Source: Chlamydiota bacterium
GTDB lineage: Bacteria; Chlamydiota; Chlamydiia; Chlamydiales; Rhabdochlamydiaceae
DNA: 5,525 nt
Assembly (NCBI GenBank): GCA_016866585.1
Contig: VGMB01000118.1
Location: 1-5,525 of the forward strand
Direction of reading: 5' to 3'
Shown here: positions 1 to 4,913 of the stretch, piece by piece
Position numbering within the stretch: position 1 is the stretch's first letter
Layout: the number at the start of each line of letters is the position of its first letter
The notes under the pieces: generated by a model
What the model saw: the letters and a program-made list of their open reading frames with translations, nothing else
Database searches by the model: none
Told to the model about the DNA's origin: nothing
Program-made: the position numbers and the translations under genes

Positions 1-397
1 GTAGTTTTATAAGTACTCTTTCTTTTGGTATTCCGGCAGCTTGATAAAGGCTCATGAGTCTTTTAGCTCTATTGTAGCTTTCTTCTGCATCAAAAGCTAA
101 AGTAGCGTCAACCTCTGTAGAAACTCTTCCTGGAACCAGTTTTAATATTTCAAGGCCGAAGTTAACAAAAATCTTGTCCATAACAAGCTTTTTCTCTTCT
201 TCTTTAGATAATCCTTTTCCTTTGCCGTACTGTATTGCTTCGTCGATTAAAGATTGGTATTCGGGTAATGATGCTGCGGCTAGTATAAGTGAGGGGTTGG
301 TTGTTGCATCTGTAGGATGATATTTCTTAAGTTCTTCGAATTCTCCTGTATCAGCAACTATTGTGGTGAATTGTTTTAGTTGGTCTAATTTGGACAT
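1..397 (-). CDS. tal: Transaldolase, N-terminal part (cut by the left window edge)
   Basis: Transaldolase moves a dihydroxyacetone unit between sugar phosphates in the non-oxidative pentose phosphate pathway, in the cytoplasm. The 132 visible residues begin MSKLDQLKQF and match the TalB-type family. Asp16, the D-A-T-T-N-P-S-L motif (30-37, with Asn34), Glu95 in V-S-T-E-V-D (92-97) and Lys131 in L-I-K-L (129-132) each sit one residue before E. coli TalB Asp17, Asn35, Glu96 and the Schiff-base Lys132. The catalytic lysine is therefore just inside the window. About 185-200 residues should lie beyond the left edge. The ATG at 397 is supported by a strong Shine-Dalgarno GGAGGA (405-410, minus strand), seven bases upstream. 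The gene is in the same direction as the small exported genes to its right, but a 119-bp AT-rich gap suggests its own promoter. In Chlamydia, tal also lies near atpE, which supports the taxonomic reading. Confidence 0.96.
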   Translation of the reverse strand, partial: MSKLDQLKQFTTIVADTGEFEELKKYHPTDATTNPSLILAAASLPEYQSLIDEAIQYGKGKGLSKEEEKKLVMDKIFVNFGLEILKLVPGRVSTEVDATLAFDAEESYNRAKRLMSLYQAAGIPKERVLIKL

Positions 398-419
398 GTA
401 AGCTTCCTCCATCTGTTTA

Positions 420-448
420 TATATATATTTAACATGGAAGCGAGTTAA
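420..448 (-). promoter_or_regulatory. Candidate sigma-70-type promoter for tal
   Basis: On the minus strand, TTAACT (443-448; 4 of 6 against TTGACA) is followed after 17 bases by TATATA (420-425; 4 of 6 against TATAAT), in a run of alternating TA. This lies 10-15 bases upstream of the tal Shine-Dalgarno, giving a very short leader. Alternating TA makes the exact -10 ambiguous. The rest of the 398-516 gap is A/T-rich with no GC-rich hairpin, so I see no terminator between the exported cluster and tal, and read-through is possible. Confidence 0.35.
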
Positions 449-516
449 TATAAAGATCTAATTTTTATTGTGTAATTTGTTTTGTTTTTTTATTTTTAGT
501 CACTTAACAATTAATT

Positions 517-735
517 TTATTTGCTGTTTTCATTTCCAACGAGAATGAGCGTAACTGCGCTAACTATAAATGTTGAAGTAATTAGTGAGATATTTTTCCA
601 ATTCCAAAAATGTTCATTTTCACACTTGTTCTCACATTCGCTTTGTTTTGGTATGTAGGACTGCTCTGGAGAAGCTACTTCACCTTTAATATGTATTGTA
701 GAAAATATGAGAAAAGATAGTAGAGCCTTCTTCAT
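517..735 (-). CDS. Small exported protein with one C-terminal membrane helix, unknown function (last gene of the cluster)
   Basis: I do not recognise this 72-residue protein. It starts with a signal peptide (MKKALLSFLIFSTIHIKG, cleavage probably near residue 18). A short polar segment follows with a C-E-N-K-C-E-N-E stretch (Cys34 and Cys38, a CxxxC pair). Next is one hydrophobic helix (about 49-66) and a tail of only a few residues (G-N-E-N-S-K). An ATG three codons earlier (744) is in frame, but AAAGGA (744-749) abuts or overlaps it, whereas it sits eight bases before the ATG at 735, so 735 is preferred. The stretch W46 to N70 aligns without gaps to W84-N108 of the 115-residue protein encoded at 1302-1649, with 9 of 25 identical (W, N, I, L, V, L, V, N, N), suggesting paralogy. 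The gap to the upstream lipoprotein gene is 52 bp, so it is probably in the same transcript. Confidence 0.75.
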   Translation of the reverse strand: MKKALLSFLIFSTIHIKGEVASPEQSYIPKQSECENKCENEHFWNWKNISLITSTFIVSAVTLILVGNENSK

Positions 736-752
736 AAAATTCATCCTTTGCT

Positions 753-777
753 AAAAATAAGATTCTTACTTATTTCT
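753..777 (-). other. AT-rich inverted repeat between the lipoprotein gene and the last small gene
   Basis: A perfect 7-bp inverted repeat (AAATAAG at 769-775 and CTTATTT at 755-761 as read on the minus strand) encloses a 7-base loop. A flanking G-T wobble and an A-T pair can extend it to about 9 bp. It sits just upstream of the Shine-Dalgarno of the 72-residue gene and ends in a short T run on the minus strand. It has a single G-C pair in the core, so any RNA hairpin would be weak. It could be an attenuator-like element, or chance in an AT-rich gap. Confidence 0.3.
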
Positions 778-778
778 T

Positions 779-791
779 AAATTTTGTCTAT
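779..791 (-). repeat. 13-bp direct repeat, copy 1, across the stop codon of the lipoprotein gene
   Basis: Read on the minus strand this is ATAGACAAAATTT. It includes the TAG stop of the gene at 788-1321 and the nine bases after it. The same 13 bases occur at 1690-1702, placed identically on the TAG stop of another gene of the cluster. Flanking bases differ on both sides. Confidence 0.8.
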
Positions 792-1321
792 TTAAGGGAG
801 TGAAGGGGAGATTGAATTTTTATATAAGATTTTGGAGGGGATAGAAAACTTGCAAATTTAGATTCGAAATTTTCAGAAGATACATCTACACTATATCCAG
901 AGCAGCTTATATAAACCTTGTTACCTAACATAAGTCGTTCGATCATAAAATCCCTGGCTTCTTCGGTTAGTGTTATCTTTTGTCCACCTTGATGTCTTAT
1001 GCAAATAAATTGATTTACAAGAGCCTCATCTGAGATAGTAACTAGAGCTTGTTTTTTTTTGCCTTGGTAAGGTTTAAATGGATGAGAATGAACTTTCAGA
1101 TAAACATGATTCTCCGAAGAGTCTGCTATAAATTCTATATCGATACCGTTTACCTTGTCTTCAGAATTATAGACTAATCTAGATGACCTAAATGGTGTCA
1201 GCTTCGTTTGAATATGGGATACTTGCCAAGGATCTGGCTTATTACATCCAATTAATAAACTGGCTGCAATGATTGCAGCCATTGAAAATGATCCGATTGG
1301 ACTAGTTTTTATGATAGTCAT
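788..1321 (-). CDS. Predicted lipoprotein of unknown function
   Basis: I do not recognise the family. The 177-residue product has a lysine near the N-terminus, a hydrophobic stretch and a lipobox L-L-I-G-C (22-26), so Cys26 is the likely lipidated residue and the mature protein is anchored in the envelope. The mature part (27-177) is a mixed alpha/beta-type sequence without a membrane helix. Visible segments are V-Y-L-K-V-H-S-H-P (73-81), I-R-H-Q-G-G-Q-K (108-115) and two further cysteines (107, 140). The ATG at 1321 is preferred: it gives a normal lipoprotein signal. A TTG seven codons upstream (1342) would only lengthen it, and a later ATG (1282) would remove the positive charge. The start lies inside the end of the upstream gene (20-bp overlap), which suggests translational coupling. 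The gene order is small membrane-helix gene, then this lipoprotein, then the 72-residue gene. Confidence 0.8.
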   Translation of the reverse strand: MTIIKTSPIGSFSMAAIIAASLLIGCNKPDPWQVSHIQTKLTPFRSSRLVYNSEDKVNGIDIEFIADSSENHVYLKVHSHPFKPYQGKKKQALVTISDEALVNQFICIRHQGGQKITLTEEARDFMIERLMLGNKVYISCSGYSVDVSSENFESKFASFLSPPKSYIKIQSPLHSLK

Positions 1322-1649
1322 GGCCGTTATTGTTAGATACAATACAAAGAGCTGTTACAGCTACAACTACAGCTGCTACAGCTAGACCTATGTTGATCCA
1401 CATTTGTCTTTTTGCTGCATTTTTAGATTTGTTGTCGCTTTTATTTACATCTGAACCTTCTGGTTCATAATAATCGTAATCCTCTGTAGCATCTCCATCA
1501 ACAGTATCAGTAACCAGAGGGGAGTTTGTATTTTGGCTTTCGGCCATAACTTGATTATATGTAATATCTTCACTTACATCAGCCTTTCCTGGAATGCTCG
1601 CTAAGGAAAAAGCAAATAGTGTTACGTAGGATATAAAACGCTTGTTCAC
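1302..1649 (-). CDS. Small exported acidic protein with one C-terminal membrane helix, GTG start, unknown function
   Basis: I do not recognise the family. With the GTG start the product is 115 residues. It has a signal peptide (MNKRFISYVTLFAFSLASIP, cleavage probably after G-K-A at 23). An acidic low-complexity region follows (about 24-66; D-A-T-E-D-Y-D-Y-Y-E-P-E-G around 53-65), then a basic patch (70-81; N-K-S-D-N-K-S-K-N-A-A-K-R). One membrane helix (about 84-104, A/V-rich) and a polar tail S-N-N-N-G-H-D-Y-H-K-N complete it. The open frame extends to an ATG at 1736, but that would put 29 hydrophilic residues before a good signal peptide and overlap the upstream gene. The GTG at 1649 has a good Shine-Dalgarno five bases away. 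Its 3' end overlaps the lipoprotein start by 20 bp. It shares architecture with the 72- and 90-residue products of the cluster. Confidence 0.8.
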   Translation of the reverse strand: MNKRFISYVTLFAFSLASIPGKADVSEDITYNQVMAESQNTNSPLVTDTVDGDATEDYDYYEPEGSDVNKSDNKSKNAAKRQMWINIGLAVAAVVVAVTALCIVSNNNGHDYHKN

Positions 1650-1654
1650 AATAT

Positions 1655-1660
1655 TCTCCT
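1655..1660 (-). promoter_or_regulatory. Shine-Dalgarno that fixes the GTG start at 1649
   Basis: On the minus strand AGGAGA lies five bases upstream of the GTG at 1647-1649. It is among the stronger ribosome-binding sites in the window and decides the start in favour of GTG over the in-frame ATG at 1736. Confidence 0.8.
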
Positions 1661-1689
1661 TTTTGGGGCAAAATAATATATCCGTTAGG

Positions 1690-1702
1690 AAATTTTGTCT
1701 AT
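1690..1702 (-). repeat. 13-bp direct repeat, copy 2, across the stop codon of the 258-residue gene
   Basis: This is identical to 779-791 and again spans the TAG stop and the nine bases after it. A repeated 12-13-mer is not itself surprising in AT-rich DNA of this length. Its identical placement on the stop codons of two exported-protein genes is what makes it notable. Confidence 0.8.
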
Positions 1703-2475
1703 GCGTCTTTTCCTTTTCTCTCCTCGGATGTTTCATTTTTTAAAAGGTTTATAATTTGAGTGTACCAGAATGAGCCAAGGTTAGCGTGGTTATTTTTTAT
1801 GAAGTTATCAAAAGTAATCCATGGGTTTGGAAAATCAGGATCCTTTTCTTCCAGCGATAAAAGATCATGTTTAAGATGGGTGACTTCTTGCTTTAGAGTT
1901 GGAAGCTTTTCATCTTCTACAAAAGAATATACATCATCCCCTAAATCAAATGACAATAGGCTTTTTTGAATGCTAAGATAAAAATTGTGAAAATCTTCTT
2001 TTTTAGCAGATGTCGTTAGTATGTAAGCAGTTTGGTTTTTTAAAAAAATCAACTGAAGTATTCGAACATCCCCCCACTTATTTTTGGTGTCTACTTCAGT
2101 AAGTCGAGCTTTACCAGCCTTTGTTGTAATAATTCCAAGATCTCTCCACCTATTTATTTTATTTTGTTGGTAGAGCTTCTTTACTTCCTGGACGTATTTC
2201 GATAGGGATACGTTTACTTTTTCGACAGCTAAATTCATGGAAGGTAGAAAGCCGATCTTAGATTTGTCTACATAACCTACAATCACCGAAGGGGAGAGGA
2301 GTTTAGGATCAACAAGTTCCCAGTTTTCCGGAGGGGTGAAATTTGGGCAAAGCGCTACACTTTCATCTTTTGATGAATCAATGTCAATCCCATGTATTGA
2401 TAAACAAGAGAAAATTGTCCCAAGGTATAAAAAGTATATTAGCTTTTTAATAGTCGTGAGTATTGCAGGATTCAT
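1699..2475 (-). CDS. Exported protein with possible PsbP/DcrB-like domain, unknown function
   Basis: The 258-residue product has an N-terminal hydrophobic export signal (about 9-29, preceded by K10-K11; cleavage perhaps after I-H-G at 29). A Cys24 within it makes a poor lipobox (I-F-S-C), so lipidation is doubtful. Residues about 45-177 begin with P-P-E-N-W (48-52), continue with a beta-rich stretch, N-V-S-L-S-K-Y-V (88-95), G-K-A-R-L-T (121-126) and an aromatic A-Y-I-L-T-T-S-A (150-157), and end with an amphipathic helix. This layout is reminiscent of the PsbP/Mog1/DcrB fold; it is a pattern impression only. Residues 187-258 are charged, with a predicted helical stretch around 193-212. The ATG at 2475 lacks a clear Shine-Dalgarno and lies 29 bp inside the upstream 90-residue gene, which argues for coupled translation. 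No in-frame ATG, GTG or TTG nearby gives a better start. Confidence 0.78.
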   Translation of the reverse strand: MNPAILTTIKKLIYFLYLGTIFSCLSIHGIDIDSSKDESVALCPNFTPPENWELVDPKLLSPSVIVGYVDKSKIGFLPSMNLAVEKVNVSLSKYVQEVKKLYQQNKINRWRDLGIITTKAGKARLTEVDTKNKWGDVRILQLIFLKNQTAYILTTSAKKEDFHNFYLSIQKSLLSFDLGDDVYSFVEDEKLPTLKQEVTHLKHDLLSLEEKDPDFPNPWITFDNFIKNNHANLGSFWYTQIINLLKNETSEERKGKDA

Positions 2476-2719
2476 GTGAATTTGAGCTAGAGCTTTGTGA
2501 TAGTACAGATGCTAGAACTCCTATACCAGTAATAATACCTAGACCCCATCCGAGCATAGATAGGCTTAGTGATGTGAATGCACCGTCTTGGGAAGCTGCT
2601 CCCACTCTGTATAATTCATCTGTTTGTTCGGCTAGTAGATTTATATCTTCATCTGCTGATAGGTATGTGTGTGACAGGAGTGTCGTCGCGCATAGAAGCG
2701 TTGACAGGAGCTTTTTCAT
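2447..2719 (-). CDS. Small exported protein with glycine-zipper membrane helix, unknown function
   Basis: The 90-residue product is not a family I recognise. It has a signal peptide (K2-K3, hydrophobic 4-19, cleavage probably after L-S-A at 22). A mature N-terminal segment of about 28 residues is acidic at first (D-E-D-I-N, then E-Q-T-D-E-L). One membrane helix follows (about 51-73), containing G57, G61 and G65 at four-residue spacing (GxxxGxxxG) plus G59 and G67. The Ser/Asn/His tail ends N-T-H-D-Y. The glycine zipper suggests tight helix packing or oligomerisation. A Shine-Dalgarno GAAGG lies nine bases upstream of the ATG. The gene follows the hexosaminidase gene after 81 bp, in which TAAAAT (minus strand) is a possible -10 with no convincing -35, so it may be co-transcribed or have a weak promoter. 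Its end overlaps the 258-residue gene by 29 bp. Confidence 0.8.
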   Translation of the reverse strand: MKKLLSTLLCATTLLSHTYLSADEDINLLAEQTDELYRVGAASQDGAFTSLSLSMLGWGLGIITGIGVLASVLSQSSSSNSHESCNTHDY

Positions 2720-2800
2720 AATTTGCAGCCTTCGTATTTTATCAAATTTCTTACTAATCTAATTTTTTACATAACTTTCGACTTTCAATCAATTTTCTTT

Positions 2801-4705
2801 TTATAGTGACCTATAACGATGCACTCTGTTTACCCAGCCTTTGAGCCAAATTTTTTCTTTTTCAGGATCGTTGCTATTGTTAACTCTTGTTTCAAGAGTT
2901 TGCTGTGCAGCGTGAACAAATTCCTCAATCGGTATGGTGTTTTTTTCAGAATCGATGAGGTTTAATACTTGTAATAGTCCCCATCCTTGATTTTTGTATC
3001 GTTCTTTTTCACTTAATCCGGATCCCTTAAAATTTAAATAGTCCACAAGAGCATACAAACCTTCGGGTGTGTTAGATAGGGATTCTATCGCGGTAAGAAT
3101 TTTAATTTTGTCTGTAACCGAGGATGAGTGTAGGTATAAATGAATAGTTGATAGGAGCCTTTGAATAAGAAACTTTCCTTGTATCGACATGTTTTCTTCT
3201 AGCCATTTTTGGAGATCTAGGACTTTAGTTGATTTTGCATCATTAATATATTGATCTCGAGATTCCCATGGACAATTTTTTGTATAATCTAACCATTTTG
3301 GTGTTTCAATTTTGTTTTTTTTAGCAAATTTAACAAGAGAGGGAAAAGTTTCTTCAAAGTCTGCCTTTTTCTTTTTTGGATGCCATATAAAATGTCCTAT
3401 ACCCAGTGATAGGAAATCTTCTTTCGGATTCCAATAAAGAAGTTTTTCTCTAGACATACCTGTTTCATTTTTCCATATAGCCTGTCCAATTTTTTCGTAG
3501 ACTTCATTTTCAAATGAATTTATCTTTTTTAGAAGAATAAGCTCTCTCGATAAAATTTGTTTAGTATCTTCCACTTCTTTAGGAATAGAGCTTAGAGTCG
3601 GTGCTATCCTTTCTTTTTCTCTTAAAATCCTATTTACGCTTTTATTAAGATGTTCTTCCGAAATCATTCCGGTTTTAACAGCATTTACTAGGTATTTGTG
3701 CAATGAAATAATCGGCATGACAGAGAGTTCATCTTGCGATTCTTCATTTAAAGCGGCTCCAGCAAGACATAGGATGTCTGTGCCGGCGTTTATCGCACTT
3801 ACTGCCGCATTTTCTATAGATCCCTCAGAAGATATTATCCCTCTCATGATTAAAGAATCGCTTATTACAAGATTGTCGTAACCCCAGCTTTGTCTAAGAA
3901 TATTTTCTATTATAAGTGGGGATGTTGAAGAGACTTTTTCGGAATCGATAAGGGGTAGCTTAATGTGAGCCGTCATAATAGCCCTTGCCTCATTTTTAAG
4001 ATTATAAAAAGTTTTTAGCTCGAGTTCTTTCAATTCTTTATATGTTTTCTTAAGTTTAGGGGAAGAAATATGGCTGTCCTTTTTGGTGTCTCCGTGACCT
4101 GGAAAATGTTTGATTACCGGAAGAACTCCAACTTCATCATAAGCTTTCATGAAAGCTTTGGCGTATTCTGTGACCTTGTCAGGATCATTACTGTAGGCTC
4201 GATCCCCTATGACAGGATTTTTGGGATTGCTATTAACATCCACAACAGGAGCAAAATTAATATTTATTCCTAAAGATTTAAGTTCTTCAGCTTGTATTCT
4301 AGCAAGCTGGTAAATTAGATCTGGTATGTCCAAGTCTCCAAGAAATTGAGCTGAAGGGAGTTGTAGAACTCCATTTTTCAATCTTTGAACTCTGCCCCCT
4401 TCCTGATCTACAGCGGTGAAAAGAGGTACTCTAGAATGTTTACTGTTAAGATTAAACAAGCTTTCAGTTAGACATCTTACTTGTTCAGGACTTGATAGAG
4501 AGTTGCTCCAATTATAAAATACAAACCCTCCTACATGGCAATCGGTAATTAATTGTTTTGCATCATCATTAGCCACATCTCCATGGAAGTGAACCAAAAA
4601 TAATTGACCTATTTTTTCTTCTAATGAAAGATCTGTTGAATTAAGAGCATGAATTTTGCTAAATGATACAAAGAAGGTAAATAGTAGTGAGATTGCTTTT
4701 TTCAT
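2801..4705 (-). CDS. Secreted GH3 beta-N-acetylhexosaminidase (NagZ-like) with C-terminal lysozyme-like domain
   Basis: This 634-residue enzyme should remove terminal N-acetylglucosamine from beta-linked glycans, most likely peptidoglycan fragments, outside the cytoplasm. A signal peptide (MKKAISLLFTFFVSFSKIHA, cleavage near 20) precedes the GH3 domain (about 25-370). Its hallmarks are V-D-Q-E-G-G-R-V-Q-R (99-108), F-A-P-V-V-D-V (151-157), N-P-V-I-G-D-R-A (163-170), K-H-F-P-G-H-G-D-T-K-K-D-S-H (199-212) with the Asp210/His212 dyad, and S-D-S-L-I-M (282-287) with nucleophile Asp283. All known NagZ catalytic residues are present. Usual NagZ proteins are about 340 residues when single-domain, so about 240 are extra. 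Residues 401-634 form a second domain with W-K-N-E (411-414), S-L-G-I-G-H-F-I-W (433-441), D-Y-L-N-F-K-G (555-561), N-Q-G-W-G-L-L-Q-V (572-580) and a C-terminal W-L-K-G-W-V-N-R-V. The E414...GIGH spacing recalls GH24 lysozyme; this is inference. The ATG at 4705 follows a GGAATTCC palindrome whose GGA may act as Shine-Dalgarno. It is transcribed divergently from atpE and may head the exported cluster. Confidence 0.9.
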   Translation of the reverse strand: MKKAISLLFTFFVSFSKIHALNSTDLSLEEKIGQLFLVHFHGDVANDDAKQLITDCHVGGFVFYNWSNSLSSPEQVRCLTESLFNLNSKHSRVPLFTAVDQEGGRVQRLKNGVLQLPSAQFLGDLDIPDLIYQLARIQAEELKSLGININFAPVVDVNSNPKNPVIGDRAYSNDPDKVTEYAKAFMKAYDEVGVLPVIKHFPGHGDTKKDSHISSPKLKKTYKELKELELKTFYNLKNEARAIMTAHIKLPLIDSEKVSSTSPLIIENILRQSWGYDNLVISDSLIMRGIISSEGSIENAAVSAINAGTDILCLAGAALNEESQDELSVMPIISLHKYLVNAVKTGMISEEHLNKSVNRILREKERIAPTLSSIPKEVEDTKQILSRELILLKKINSFENEVYEKIGQAIWKNETGMSREKLLYWNPKEDFLSLGIGHFIWHPKKKKADFEETFPSLVKFAKKNKIETPKWLDYTKNCPWESRDQYINDAKSTKVLDLQKWLEENMSIQGKFLIQRLLSTIHLYLHSSSVTDKIKILTAIESLSNTPEGLYALVDYLNFKGSGLSEKERYKNQGWGLLQVLNLIDSEKNTIPIEEFVHAAQQTLETRVNNSNDPEKEKIWLKGWVNRVHRYRSL

Positions 4706-4763
4706 CGGAATTCCAAAAGTTTATGAGAAGGGTAATTTCGTTTCTTTTGTGTTTTTTCAGTGT

Positions 4764-4792
4764 ATCTTAAACAGAAAAAATACAAACAGCAA
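4764..4792 (-). promoter_or_regulatory. Candidate promoter for the hexosaminidase gene and cluster
   Basis: On the minus strand TTGCTG (4787-4792; 3 of 6 against consensus) and TAAGAT (4764-4769; 4 of 6) are separated by 17 bases, about 58 bases upstream of the ATG at 4705. The match is modest. The 208-bp gap between this gene and atpE (4706-4913) holds no coding sequence that I can support. Confidence 0.28.
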
Positions 4793-4855
4793 CTAGGTTT
4801 TTTTTTAAATCTACGCCATTTATGCTGTTTTTCGCTCTTTCTGGGAAAAATAGGA

Positions 4856-4886
4856 TTGAAAAATAACCAAATATCCTAAATAACTA
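4856..4886 (+). promoter_or_regulatory. Candidate promoter for the V-type ATPase operon
   Basis: TTGAAA (4856-4861; 4 of 6 against TTGACA) is the best -35-like element upstream of atpE. Possible -10 elements are TAAATA (4877-4882, spacing 15) or TAACTA (4881-4886, spacing 19), neither at the ideal distance. It is placed 28-37 bases before the ATG. Uncertain, but a promoter is expected here because the upstream gene is divergent. Confidence 0.28.
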
Positions 4887-4913
4887 TTGTGTAAAAAATG
4901 AATTGGGTACTTC

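Noticed and set aside
398..516. Possible terminator between the 72-residue gene and tal
   Set aside because: The gap is A/T homopolymer-rich but contains no GC-rich stem, so a rho-independent terminator cannot be supported.
1760..1969. Plus-strand open frame of 69 codons
   Set aside because: It lies entirely opposite the 258-residue exported-protein gene, has no plausible ribosome-binding context and its composition reads as an antisense shadow.
2463..2762. Plus-strand open frame of 99 codons
   Set aside because: It covers the 90-residue gene on the other strand. The minus-strand product has a clear signal peptide, membrane helix and Shine-Dalgarno; the plus-strand product has serine- and arginine-rich antisense composition and no recognisable feature.
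3696..4273. Two plus-strand open frames (61 and 67 codons) inside the hexosaminidase region
   Set aside because: Both are opposite conserved GH3 coding sequence, including the catalytic motifs, so they are shadows.
4707..4714. GGAATTCC palindrome directly before the hexosaminidase start
   Set aside because: It is a short palindrome that most simply serves as the Shine-Dalgarno context; no regulator-binding site can be supported from eight bases.
4784..4830. 7-bp inverted repeat (AAACAGC ... GCTGTTT, 33-base spacing) in the divergent intergenic region
   Set aside because: It is considered as an operator because it touches the candidate -35 of the hexosaminidase gene, but a 7-bp match at this spacing is expected by chance and no known operator consensus fits.
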